Origin: Promethearchaeota archaeon
Lineage (GTDB): Archaea > Asgardarchaeota > Lokiarchaeia > Sigyniarchaeales > SOKP01
NCBI GenBank assembly: GCA_019057865.1
Contig: JAHLWP010000034.1
Span: forward strand, 1-48,469
DNA: 48,469 nt
Reading direction: 5' to 3'
A program made the position numbers and the translations under genes. The notes below the pieces were generated by a model that saw only the letters and a program-made list of their open reading frames with translations, made no database searches and was not told the origin of the DNA. Shown here piece by piece: positions 9,897 to 18,396 of the stretch. Within the stretch, counting starts at the first letter, position 1, and every line of letters begins with the position of its first letter.

Positions 9897-10274
9897 TTAG
9901 ATTTTCGCTAAATCTCGATATAAACTTGGTAATAACTTTTTAAATTTACCATCTTCAATTTTATCAAGAATTTCAGCAGCAATCGTTTTTAAAATTTCCC
10001 TATATTTATGAGGTTTCTCATCTCGTCTCAGTATAAGAGCAACAACATAATTTTCGACAGATATATGATCTCTTCCTACTCCAGAGAAAAATGAAACGAC
10101 TTTGTTATTTCTAAGAGAGATGCTTGCGAAACCAGGGTGAAGACTTTGGTACCTGTGGCTAGAGTATACTTGAGTAAGCAAATTATTAGTAATTTTTAAA
10201 TTACCAGGATAAAAGCCTTCATTGATTGGCCCAATCTCATTGTCCCACCGAATTACAAGGATACCCACAGGCAC
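9897..10274 (-). CDS. hypothetical small protein, possibly longin-like
   Basis: A 125-residue protein starting with GTG (10272-10274), supported by a GAGGT ribosome binding site 8 bases upstream. It begins with a beta-strand-like VGILVIRWDNEIGP, has a second strand ending in KVVSFFSGVG, then VVALILRRDE and a C-terminal helical region. The order of strands, aromatic turn and terminal helices resembles the longin/Roadblock superfamily that is expanded in Asgard archaea, but I see no diagnostic motif, so this is a guess from strand pattern. It is convergent with the coiled-coil gene. Confidence 0.6.
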   Translation of the reverse strand: MPVGILVIRWDNEIGPINEGFYPGNLKITNNLLTQVYSSHRYQSLHPGFASISLRNNKVVSFFSGVGRDHISVENYVVALILRRDEKPHKYREILKTIAAEILDKIEDGKFKKLLPSLYRDLAKI

Positions 10275-10645
10275 GATATATACCTCAATCGATATTAAAT
10301 TTTTATAATAAGAAATTATATTCTTGTGATATCTATCTTATCTAATTTCTTATTAATAACTATAATCAATATAATTTTGCTATTATTTTAATATATTTTT
10401 ATTATTTATTTGTTATTATTTTTTTATAAATTTCATTCTTATTGGTTTAATTTTTACTAAATTTATTTTAGTAGTAATTTGTAAATATTGCTCTACTATT
10501 TGAAAAATTTACTTTAAGGGCATAATTTCAAAGTAAAAATTTAAATTAAAACTAAAATTTTTGAATATTGTCCATCAACGCAAATAGAAAATAAAAATCG
10601 TCTCTTAATGTAGGATTACGAGTTTATTTCTATCTCATAAAAAGT
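10275..10645. other. gene-free AT-rich spacer before the tRNA
   Basis: About 370 bases without a supportable gene. It carries the promoter of the leftward GTG-start gene at its left end and presumably the tRNA promoter at its right end. The sequence is almost entirely A and T runs; I found no convincing RNA gene, repeat array or conserved reading frame in it. Confidence 0.6.
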
Positions 10646-10800
10646 GGCGGGATTACCGAGTCTGGTCAAAGGTCACTTGTAGTTTCTTGAAATGGGTCAA
10701 GACCGAACATAGGTGCTGGACTTAAGATCCAGTGGCAAAGAAATAGTAATGCTACTATTCCGTCAAGAGGCCTTCGGGAGTTCGAATCTCCCTCCCGCCA
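10646..10800 (+). tRNA. tRNA-Leu (anticodon UAA) with two non-canonical introns
   Basis: The acceptor stem pairs GGCGGGA (10646-10652) with TCCCGCC (10793-10799), discriminator A at 10800. The D-arm 5' strand is ACC (10655-10657), with GGT as partner. The anticodon stem is CTGGA/TCCAG (10716-10720/10728-10732) with loop CTTAAGA and anticodon TAA at 10723-10725. The T-arm is GGGAG-TTCGAAT-CTCCC (10776-10792). Two insertions remain: about 41 bases between D-stem and anticodon stem (about 10671-10711, sliding by the AGGT repeated at both ends), with internal stem TCTTGA/TCAAGA; and about 28 bases in the variable arm (about 10737-10764, sliding by CAA), with stem AATAGTA/TACTATT. Removing both leaves a normal class II tRNA with variable arm GGC-AAGAG-GCC. 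CCA is not encoded. Confidence 0.87.
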
Positions 10801-10991
10801 CACATAATTCTTAATTCTTATAAGATCATAATAACATTTTCTTATGTTTACAATATCATAAATTTTTTGCTAAACTGAGGGATATTAAACAAATCATTAG
10901 TAAATTATAAATAAATGAATCGCTATTAGATTACACAAAGGATTTAAAAAGAAAGGTCGAGATTCAAATTTCCGAATATTTTACAATTGCG

Positions 10992-11624
10992 CTGTCGATT
11001 GAATATCTCATTATTACTCATAAGGAATCAAAAGGAATTATCTATTATACAACAGCAGGAGAATTTGAGTCGGAAATAATAGATTTATTTCGGGATACAA
11101 TCCAATATGAGATATTAGATTTTCCTATAGATGAAGGAAGAATTGAACAAGCTACACTTAAAGGAAAATATTTAATTACAAGAGCAGGTAAGATGATCTG
11201 GGTTAGTTTAATACTTAATGAAAAGCCCATTCCCTTTACAAGAGAACTTCTTGGTTTTTTTTGTAGCGTTTTTGAAGAACAATATGGTCAAGAAATTAAA
11301 AACCTATACAATCATTTTCAAGGAGATATCTCAATTTTTCGTAAGAATAAAAAAAGTAAAGAAAATATAGACCTGATAGTTGAAGAAGTTTTTCATCTAA
11401 GCCTTACTTATCCTCATAAGATTGGTCCTTCGAAAGGGAAAAAGATTTCTTCAAATACTAAAAAAGTATTTGAATTAGCAAAATCCATGGCTAATAAAAC
11501 TAAAGGAAAAATTTTTCTTTCAGATCTATTTATCGAAGCAATTAAATCTTTAGAGTATGAAAATAATGAGATTGCTAATGCTATTTTTTATTTAGTACAA
11601 AAAGATTTTCTTTTGCAAATTTAA
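10992..11624 (+). CDS. longin-like domain protein, start codon uncertain
   Basis: The frame ending at 11624 is open back to a TAA at 10908-10910, yet the first in-frame ATG is 11193, well inside the protein. The region before that ATG clearly codes: it reads IEYLIITHKESKGIIYY, then alternating strands and helices up to LITRAGKMIWVSLILN, the strand-rich pattern of longin-type domains common in Asgard archaea. No ATG, GTG or TTG lies in frame upstream. CTG at 10992 gives the best N-terminus (MSIEYLIITH); ATT at 10962 after AAAGGT is an alternative, as is a one-base error near the out-of-frame ATG at 10915. From 10992 it is 210 residues, with a helical C-terminal half. Likely cytoplasmic, possibly a small-GTPase or membrane-traffic partner. 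Confidence 0.65.
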   Translation: MSIEYLIITHKESKGIIYYTTAGEFESEIIDLFRDTIQYEILDFPIDEGRIEQATLKGKYLITRAGKMIWVSLILNEKPIPFTRELLGFFCSVFEEQYGQEIKNLYNHFQGDISIFRKNKKSKENIDLIVEEVFHLSLTYPHKIGPSKGKKISSNTKKVFELAKSMANKTKGKIFLSDLFIEAIKSLEYENNEIANAIFYLVQKDFLLQI

Positions 11625-11777
11625 ATAGAATTTGTACAATTTAAATTATTTAATTTTTAGTTATAATAGGTTTATAAATCATCATTTAGTATGCTATATT
11701 ATGTAAAATCTTATAAAAAAAGATTGTAATATTTTTACTAATCAAGTTGTTTTAATTTAAAATTAAAGGTTAAAAAT

Positions 11778-13043
11778 TTGAATATTATTGAAATTGTTAG
11801 TTTAGAAGATAAACATGCGAAGCTTCTAAGAAAAGAAGGTATTAGCAAAGTTGAAGATCTATTACCACTTACTAGTAGTCAAATCAAAAAATTAGCTAAA
11901 AAGATAGGAGTCCCCCCTCAACTAGTTGATACATGGCAAGAACATGCGGATTTAATGAGAGTCGAAGGTATTAATCCTAAAATAGCAAACGCTTTAAATT
12001 TAATTGGCATTGATTCGGTTAAAGAACTTGCTCATAGGAATCCTAAAAGTACTTTGGAAAAATTAATACAATTAAATAAGGAAAAACCTAAAATTTTGAC
12101 CAAGAATCCAACCATAAAGGATGTAGAAAGCTGGATTGAAAAATCAAAAGATTTAGCTGATGTACCAAAAAAGATAACCCCTAAAAAAGAACCACCCCTA
12201 AAACCGGTTGCACCCATAGAATATGTGCCCATTAAAGAATTTGAGGGTGATTATGGAAACTATGGTCCAGATTATTGGAATAATAAATGGGAAAAGGCAC
12301 CAATAATTTACACAGGAAGAGCATTAAGAGGAGAATCGTACAAGAAACAAATAGATGTCGATGTCAAGGCATTCCTAAAGAAGGATGATGCAATTTTATG
12401 GCATGTTATTACTCAAATTGGTCTTAGAAGAGATACCCCTAATGAAACAGCCCTCGCAATACAGAATTTTGTTTGCAATTTTCTTAAATATAAGTATGAT
12501 GATCTTACATCTGATTGTCCTGAGTTTTGGCAATTCCCATTTGAATCCATCCAATCAGAAATAGGAGATTGTGAGGATGGTGCAATTTTAATTGCAAGTT
12601 TGTTGATTAATGCAGGATTACAGTCTTGGAGGGTCAAGGTCTGTGCTGCTCAAGTTATGGCTGATCCCGTGGTAGCTCCCTCAGAATCCGAACTAGGTGG
12701 TCATGCTTATTGTATTTATCTTGCTGATAGAGCTGATTCTAAAAGGAAACTTGAGTGGGTGGTGCTTGATTGGTGCTATTTACAGGATCCTGAAGTTCCT
12801 ATCGAAAAAAAACCTTTAGCCCGAGATGGTGGTCAAGAAGAAGCATATAAGGATATATGGTTTACTTTCAATGACGAACACTCATGGGCGCAAAGTGCAT
12901 TTGAAGTTAAAGATGGGAGGATTAGCAGAAATAGGAAAACCCAAAAAGATGAAGTTTTAGCTCCCTTAGAAGACATTTTGAAGAGACTAGCAAGTGAGGA
13001 ATTATTGAAAATATTTAAAAAATATGGGATAGATATTGAATAA
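11778..13043 (+). CDS. HhH (DUF4332-like) plus transglutaminase-like protein
   Basis: A 421-residue two-domain protein with a TTG start preceded by AAAGGT. Residues 1-125 contain paired helix-hairpin-helix-like units (LRKEGISKVEDLLPLT and LNLIGIDSVKELA), as in DUF4332. After a proline/lysine linker (about 130-155), residues 200-400 form a transglutaminase-like cysteine-protease fold with Cys265 in GDCEDGA, His309 in GGHAYC and Asp331 in LDWCY, so the triad is complete. Such folds act as proteases, transglutaminases or deamidases on proteins. There is no signal peptide, so it acts inside the cell; the HhH module suggests binding to nucleic acid or protein. Substrate unknown. Confidence 0.8.
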   Translation: MNIIEIVSLEDKHAKLLRKEGISKVEDLLPLTSSQIKKLAKKIGVPPQLVDTWQEHADLMRVEGINPKIANALNLIGIDSVKELAHRNPKSTLEKLIQLNKEKPKILTKNPTIKDVESWIEKSKDLADVPKKITPKKEPPLKPVAPIEYVPIKEFEGDYGNYGPDYWNNKWEKAPIIYTGRALRGESYKKQIDVDVKAFLKKDDAILWHVITQIGLRRDTPNETALAIQNFVCNFLKYKYDDLTSDCPEFWQFPFESIQSEIGDCEDGAILIASLLINAGLQSWRVKVCAAQVMADPVVAPSESELGGHAYCIYLADRADSKRKLEWVVLDWCYLQDPEVPIEKKPLARDGGQEEAYKDIWFTFNDEHSWAQSAFEVKDGRISRNRKTQKDEVLAPLEDILKRLASEELLKIFKKYGIDIE

Positions 13044-13153
13044 TTAGGATTTAAACCATAGTAATTAAATTTATTTAAAAAATTTTATTCCTTTTAAGAA
13101 ACTTAACTATGAGCAAATTTATTGTGATTATCGGTTTTCTCTAATATCCATTT

Positions 13154-13798
13154 TTATGTATCGAATTCTTTTGTATCCCCTTCTATAGTAGGTAGTAAAG
13201 ATGTGTCACAAGTTGGGCAAAACTGTGCTTCTCGATTAATCTCAGAACCGCATTCTTGACATTTAGCTTTAAACTCAAACTTTAGCTTTAAACTCAAGCT
13301 CACATTTTCAAATGTTTCTTCTAATAGACTCTTTATTTCCTTTATGATTTCTTCTTTTTCTTCCTCTGGAAAAGAATGAATGTATATTGAAGAAAGTTCT
13401 ACTAGAAAATTCTCTGTAAATTTAAGTTGATCAAGATAATTCTTGTTTACCTTATGTTTTAAAATCGTTTCACCTGCTTCTGTTAATGAGTAAACTTTTC
13501 TTAATGGTCCTATTGGACTTTTAACGGTTCTTGATTTTAAAAAACCAGAATTCTCTAATTTTCTTAATATTGGATAGATTGTACCTGATTGAGCTTCCCA
13601 AGTCCCCGCAAACTGTTTATTTAAGTTATTTATCAAATCATAACCAGATTGCTCTTTACTGTTAAAAATTGTCTCTATAATTGTAAATTCAAGAGGAGTG
13701 AGTTTATCTTTTTTTAAACTGTCAAATAATCCTTTTTTTATCCTAGATCTTAAATCTTTTATATCTTCCTCAAGATCTAAAAATTTTCCTAGCCACAT
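13154..13798 (-). CDS. PadR-family transcriptional regulator with zinc ribbon
   Basis: A 214-residue DNA-binding protein. Residues about 35-110 form the PadR winged helix (EFTIIETIFNSKEQSGYDLI, then GTIYPILRKLENSGFLKS), followed by a helical dimerisation region and, unusually, a C-terminal zinc ribbon with two CxxC pairs (CQECG and CPTCD). The membrane protein gene upstream ends 24 bp before it in the same direction; PadR genes are often co-transcribed with the membrane protein or efflux system they control. It probably represses its own operon. Confidence 0.85.
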   Translation of the reverse strand: MWLGKFLDLEEDIKDLRSRIKKGLFDSLKKDKLTPLEFTIIETIFNSKEQSGYDLINNLNKQFAGTWEAQSGTIYPILRKLENSGFLKSRTVKSPIGPLRKVYSLTEAGETILKHKVNKNYLDQLKFTENFLVELSSIYIHSFPEEEKEEIIKEIKSLLEETFENVSLSLKLKFEFKAKCQECGSEINREAQFCPTCDTSLLPTIEGDTKEFDT

Positions 13799-13822
13799 TA
13801 TAATGTTAACTTACTCTTCCTC

Positions 13823-14341
13823 CTACTTCTTCATTCGTTTACGCATTTTTTCCATTTCCTTTTCAATAGCTCTCTCTCTTCGCGATTTAGTTTTACCTTG
13901 ATCATCAATTTTTCCTCGATAATATACCAAATACGCGATATTATGTATGACTAAAGCTGCACCCCAAAAAATTAATGGATATATTGCCCAGTAATAAGTT
14001 GGAATTGTGGTCAAATTAATTATAAATAGATACAACATCACAAATATAAAAGCACATGTATGGAATATTATACCTCTTTTAGCTATTGGATAAACACCTT
14101 TAGCATAAACAATATAAGCAGTTGTGTGTAAAACAACACCTATAAACCATCCAAAAAATGGATATATTACCCATAAAATACTTGGACTAAAGAATAATAC
14201 TTGGATTAAATTGATGGTTAACAGTAATGCCGATACAACAAGAAAAATACCAACATGAACCTTAACGGAAAGCCTAAAATTAACTTTACTTCTCGCTATT
14301 TCATACAAACTCTCTTCTGAAAATGCTTTATTTTCAACCAT
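13823..14341 (-). CDS. tandem 2TM-domain membrane protein
   Basis: A 172-residue membrane protein with two copies of the 2TM domain. Each copy has a pair of transmembrane helices ending in a similar segment: SILWVIYPFFGWFIGVVLH followed by AYIVYAKG, and YYWAIYPLIFWGAALVIH followed by AYLVYYRG. The C-terminus is strongly basic (KEMEKMRKRMKK). In other genomes 2TM domains are fused to sensor kinases or encoded beside regulators; here the gene sits directly upstream of a PadR regulator on the same strand, so the two probably form an operon responding to membrane or envelope state. Function is inferred from context only. Confidence 0.75.
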   Translation of the reverse strand: MVENKAFSEESLYEIARSKVNFRLSVKVHVGIFLVVSALLLTINLIQVLFFSPSILWVIYPFFGWFIGVVLHTTAYIVYAKGVYPIAKRGIIFHTCAFIFVMLYLFIINLTTIPTYYWAIYPLIFWGAALVIHNIAYLVYYRGKIDDQGKTKSRRERAIEKEMEKMRKRMKK

Positions 14342-14746
14342 AATTTTTTCACTTGTTCATTTATATCAAAAAACTGATTGATTATTCTTAATCTTATAAA
14401 GTTAATTCTATTATATAAATCCATTAATTTAATTTAATGGCTCCTTTCTGTTAAATAAAGAGAATCTATGAAGTATTCTTGGAACTTTTAATATAGCTTT
14501 TCTATTTTTACACTCAATTTTTAAGATCTTGATTCTTTTTAATATTCTGAAATTTTTATTTCAAATTTATAATTTCTCTTTCATCTCAATATAGCATATT
14601 AAAATATCGGAGAATTTTAGCTGATTTTCACTAAATAATACTAATTATATTCTTAATCATAAAATCAATCAAGATGATTAAAAGTCTGAAAAGTTTTTTA
14701 AGTACATATTTATATCCTAACTTAAATCCACCATTTAAATGAGCTA
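14342..14746. other. divergent AT-rich promoter region
   Basis: About 400 bases separate the leftward 2TM-PadR pair from the rightward PAP2 gene. There is no coding frame with convincing composition. The ends should carry the two divergent promoters; AT-richness makes individual TATA boxes impossible to single out. No repeat or structured RNA was identified. Confidence 0.55.
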
Positions 14747-15394
14747 ATGTCGGTATTATCAGAATATATTGTGAAATTGGAGAATTGGGATCATAAAATT
14801 TTTTTAAACCTATATCAGAGTAAATTTAGTAAAAGAAGTAAAAATTTCGCAATAATCTTCAGTTTTTTTGGTAATTTTTATTTCTGGGGTTTATTATGGT
14901 TAGCTTGGTTTATCTATGGTTATGTCACTAAAGATTATTATCTTTTAGTTCTTTTTACTGGTGGTTTTGATCAGTCTATAATTATACATTCAATTATTCG
15001 CTATAAAATTGTCAGAAGAAATCGCCCATATATTACTCTTAAAAATGAGGGTGTAAAGAAACATGATGATTTTATAAGAATTCCATATCTTATGAGAGAA
15101 TCAGAGCAGAAATCATTTCCTTCTGGACATGTAACGTTTATTTTATTTTTTGGGATAATATTTTCATATTACTTTAATAGTTGGTTATTATTTTTTATTG
15201 TCCTTGGATTGAGTGTCGTTATGGCAATTTCCCGTCTTATTCTAGGAGTTCATTTCCCAATAGATGTAATATTTGGGTTTATGTTTGGGTTTCTTTATGC
15301 TTTATTATATCTTGGTGTGACTTATATTTATTGGGTTAAGTTTCATTATTGGATCGGTCCTATTTTTTCTAGTATTTTCCATTTTTGGAGATGA
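14747..15394 (+). CDS. PAP2-family membrane phosphatase
   Basis: A 215-residue integral membrane phosphatase with six hydrophobic segments. The three signature motifs are present: KIVRRNRPY (KX6RP-like), SFPSGHVTF (PSGH) and SRLILGVHFPIDV (SRX5HX3D). These residues form the phosphate-binding and nucleophilic site of the phosphatidic acid phosphatase type 2 superfamily, which removes phosphate from lipid or isoprenoid phosphates. In an archaeon, polyprenyl pyrophosphate recycling or ether-lipid phosphate turnover is plausible. A hairpin directly after the stop codon suggests a monocistronic unit. Confidence 0.88.
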   Translation: MSVLSEYIVKLENWDHKIFLNLYQSKFSKRSKNFAIIFSFFGNFYFWGLLWLAWFIYGYVTKDYYLLVLFTGGFDQSIIIHSIIRYKIVRRNRPYITLKNEGVKKHDDFIRIPYLMRESEQKSFPSGHVTFILFFGIIFSYYFNSWLLFFIVLGLSVVMAISRLILGVHFPIDVIFGFMFGFLYALLYLGVTYIYWVKFHYWIGPIFSSIFHFWR

Positions 15395-15418
15395 GAAAAA
15401 AGCGTTCACTCTTTTTTC
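15395..15418 (+). terminator. stem-loop terminator after the PAP2 gene
   Basis: Immediately after the TGA, GAAAAAAG (15395-15402) pairs perfectly with CTTTTTTC (15411-15418) across an 8-base loop, and the 3' side and following bases are T-rich. The position between two same-strand genes fits a transcription terminator. Confidence 0.5.
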
Positions 15419-15515
15419 AAAATATTTTCACTCTTTTATTTTATAATCAATAAAATGAGTCTTACATACACAACCAAAATTTTTTTAGCGACGATAGGTT
15501 TTTCAAATTAATATT

Positions 15516-16835
15516 ATGTCATTATTCGTAAGAAAAAGCAAAAAAGAGTCAGTTCCAGACTCATATAAATTCACATCTGATTTTAATTCAGTTATTTTTA
15601 TAGTAGTGTGGAATTCATTAGGCTTTTTTTTTATTGAATTTATCATGGCATATTTGATTAAGCAAGTTTTAAATGCTCCTGCTGCTCAACTTGGACTATT
15701 CTTCTCATTCATTACTCTTGGAGGTTTAATTAGCGCCTTATTCATCGGTTATTTAACAGATCGGTTTTCTAAGCGAATTTTAGTCATGATTGGTTCTTTT
15801 GGCAGAGGTTTATCTTATTTTGGACTCTATGTTTCTGTAATAACACAATCTTTGATAGGAATGTATATCAGTGCTTTTCTGCTTGGACTCGGCGCGTATT
15901 TTTTTTGGATTCCGTTAGATACCATTATTTCTGAAAAATCATCAAAATATCATCGATCTTCCGCCTTTGGACGAAGGAGATTTGCATTAGGAATAGGAAT
16001 TGTACTTGGAACAGTAGTAGGATTTACTATCTTTGGATTATCCAATTTTCTTTACCCTGATAATGTTTTTATTATATATAGTGCGATACCCATATATGGA
16101 ATAGCTAATTTTTACGCAGGAATTCAATTCTCACGAAAAGTAGATGAGAATAAAAAATTTGAATATCCTGAGGTTGAAAATAATCAAGATACGCTAATAG
16201 AACAGAATTTAGACAGTAATAACATTGAAACCCCTTCAATTCACTTTTTCATATTAGGTATAATTCTGTTATTCTTTGCTTTTTTCTTCAGTGCTACCAA
16301 TGTTGGACTGTATCGACCGTTTATTCAGCCATATGTACTTGAAAATATCAATAGTAATGCTGGCTTAGTAGCATGGTTTTATCTTCCAACGTCTGTTATA
16401 GGAATGCTTATTGCTCCAAAGTTAGGAACAATGGCGGATAAATTTAATCCATATCTTACTATATCGCTTGCTAGTTTTCTAGGTGGAATAATAACATTTT
16501 TAATTATAAATTCGGGAAATTTATGGGTCTTTGCTCTTTTACTTATAGTCGATAATACAATTATGCTAACAGTTGGTTTTGTATTCGTTAATTTTCTTAG
16601 TCGTGTTTCTATAAAGCATCGTGGAAAAATGTTTAGTATCATAACCCTTTTTGAATCTATAGGTATGATAATAGGTCCATTCTTAGGAGGAATCATATGG
16701 GATTCAATTAGTCCTCAAGCACCTTTTATCATATCCATTTTTGTAGAATGGTCTCTAATCCCTATTTTCATAATTGGTATTTGGATTCTCAAACCGCATA
16801 TAGTCGAATCTTTAGAAAATAAGGAAAAAAAATAG
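15516..16835 (+). CDS. MFS transporter
   Basis: A 439-residue major facilitator superfamily protein with about twelve transmembrane helices in two halves, separated by a charged loop near residues 205-240. The loop between helices 2 and 3 reads FIGYLTDRFSKR, the G-x-x-x-D-R-x-x-R/K motif A of MFS proteins, and a weaker counterpart (APKLGTMADKF) occurs in the second half. It most resembles drug or metabolite exporters; the substrate is not predictable. It is monocistronic, between a terminator hairpin and a 180 bp spacer. Confidence 0.87.
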   Translation: MSLFVRKSKKESVPDSYKFTSDFNSVIFIVVWNSLGFFFIEFIMAYLIKQVLNAPAAQLGLFFSFITLGGLISALFIGYLTDRFSKRILVMIGSFGRGLSYFGLYVSVITQSLIGMYISAFLLGLGAYFFWIPLDTIISEKSSKYHRSSAFGRRRFALGIGIVLGTVVGFTIFGLSNFLYPDNVFIIYSAIPIYGIANFYAGIQFSRKVDENKKFEYPEVENNQDTLIEQNLDSNNIETPSIHFFILGIILLFFAFFFSATNVGLYRPFIQPYVLENINSNAGLVAWFYLPTSVIGMLIAPKLGTMADKFNPYLTISLASFLGGIITFLIINSGNLWVFALLLIVDNTIMLTVGFVFVNFLSRVSIKHRGKMFSIITLFESIGMIIGPFLGGIIWDSISPQAPFIISIFVEWSLIPIFIIGIWILKPHIVESLENKEKK

Positions 16836-17016
16836 GATAAGTTTAAGTTAAAAATTATATGAATTAAAAGAAGAACCCAAGTATATAAGAGTATTATTCT
16901 AATCATAGCAATGAAATCAGATAATAATTTTTCAACAGATTAAGATTTAGGAAAAGATATTATATTCATAAATCTAAATTTCTATATAACTTGATATATA
17001 AATTAGATGATTCAAA

Positions 17017-17733
17017 ATGACAATTGAAAAAAGGAATTCTAAAGATGAGGATGACAAGTTATTAATTAATCCTACATGTCATAAATGTAATAGTAGAAAT
17101 TATTGCACGATTGGGAGGGTAAACAAAAAGTTAAATAATTGTCCTATGAAAGTAAGTCCTGAAATTGAAAAGCAAGCAAGACAACTATATAAAACAGATG
17201 AATTTATAAAGAAATCAACAAGTGTAGCATCTATGGTAGAAGCTAAAGGATATATTCATTGGCCCCGTCTAAAAGACACAATAGAATATGCAAAAGGGAT
17301 GGGATTTACAAAATTAGGGATTGCATTTTGTATAGGTTTACAAAAAGAAGCAGAAAAAACAGCAGAAATTTTAGAAAAATATGGTTTTTATGTATGTTCC
17401 GTTTGCTGTAAGACAGGTTCGATTAAAAAAACAGATGTTGGTGTACCAGAAGAATTTACTATGATTTCAAAGACAGGTTATCCACTAGGTTTCGTAACGT
17501 GTAATCCTGTAGCACAAGCATTATTATTAAATAAAGCTGAAACTGAGATGAATATTATAGTAGGATTATGTGTGGGTCATGATATTACCTTTACAAATCT
17601 CTCAAAAGCCCCTGTTACTACATTAATTGCTAAAGATAGGTCAAATCCTCATAATCCAGCAGCAGTTTTATTTACTCATTATGGAGAATCGTTTTTTTTA
17701 AAAGATTTAAAAGAAATGAAAAAAATGATTTAA
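17017..17733 (+). CDS. DUF1847 cysteine-rich protein
   Basis: A 238-residue protein of the DUF1847 family. The N-terminus has a metal-binding cluster (CHKCNSRNYC, then C in NNCPMK); the core has KLGIAFCIGLQKEA, VCSVCCKTG and VTCNPVAQALLLN, and the later signature IVGLCVGHDITF. The many conserved cysteines suggest an iron-sulfur cluster or zinc sites. DUF1847 proteins are found mainly in anaerobes and have no established function that I know of. It is followed 22 bp later by a convergent nitroreductase gene. Confidence 0.82.
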   Translation: MTIEKRNSKDEDDKLLINPTCHKCNSRNYCTIGRVNKKLNNCPMKVSPEIEKQARQLYKTDEFIKKSTSVASMVEAKGYIHWPRLKDTIEYAKGMGFTKLGIAFCIGLQKEAEKTAEILEKYGFYVCSVCCKTGSIKKTDVGVPEEFTMISKTGYPLGFVTCNPVAQALLLNKAETEMNIIVGLCVGHDITFTNLSKAPVTTLIAKDRSNPHNPAAVLFTHYGESFFLKDLKEMKKMI

Positions 17734-17755
17734 TTAGGGTAATTTAAATAAAAAT

Positions 17756-18289
17756 TTAGAATAAATCTATAAAATCATCTATAAGTCTTCTCTCTCTTTC
17801 TTTTTTACGCTTTTCTTCCATTGCATTATCAATCACACCAACTGAAATAACACACATCAGTTCAAACTTATCAAGGGGTAGTTTAAAGATTTCATTAACT
17901 TTTTCTTTATTGTTTAGAATTTCACCGATCCAAACCGCACCAAGCCCCTTTGCATGAACCCCTAAAAGAATATTTTGGATGAAGGCTCCCATCGCAAGAA
18001 GATCTTTAACACGGTCATATCCTCTTTCTATATCTATGAATATGACGAAATTAACATAAGCACTCTCGATAATACCCCCATATTTGGTTTGTTCAGCTAT
18101 CATTCTTTTCACTGTAGGGTGTATTACAACGCAGACTCGCCAAGGTTGACAATTTTGACCTGATGGAGCCCATCTACCACATTCTAATATATCTCTAATA
18201 GTTTCCTTATCAATTTTTTGATAAATAAAGTTTCGAATACTCCTTCTTGATTTTATGAGGTCTATTAAATTTGATGTTTTTGATTCCAT
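17756..18289 (-). CDS. nitroreductase-family FMN oxidoreductase
   Basis: A 177-residue FMN enzyme. The N-terminal RRSIRNF and the following WAPSGQNCQPWR are the FMN-phosphate and isoalloxazine-binding segments of the nitroreductase fold; AKGLGAVWIGE near residue 115 is the second FMN-binding element, and the end of the core reads ISVGV. Such enzymes reduce nitro groups, quinones or flavins with NAD(P)H as dimers. It transcribes away from the GH13 gene with about 105 bp between them, an obvious divergent promoter region. Confidence 0.88.
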   Translation of the reverse strand: MESKTSNLIDLIKSRRSIRNFIYQKIDKETIRDILECGRWAPSGQNCQPWRVCVVIHPTVKRMIAEQTKYGGIIESAYVNFVIFIDIERGYDRVKDLLAMGAFIQNILLGVHAKGLGAVWIGEILNNKEKVNEIFKLPLDKFELMCVISVGVIDNAMEEKRKKERERRLIDDFIDLF

Positions 18290-18396
18290 ATTTTAAAAAT
18301 AGGATTTTATAAGAATTTATATTTTTCCTAAAATTGAGATTTTCTTATATAAAACAACAAAAAAAACATTTTATTTAATAGTGAATTGAAATACTT

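Noticed and set aside
10733..10775. A naturally long tRNA variable arm without an intron
   Set aside because: At 43 bases it is too long for tRNA-Leu; removing 28 bases gives a standard arm, with flanking repeats CAA that fit a spliced junction.
14661..14700. Possible C/D box small RNA (GATGATT ... CTGA)
   Set aside because: The boxes are too close and not exact, and no second box pair was found.
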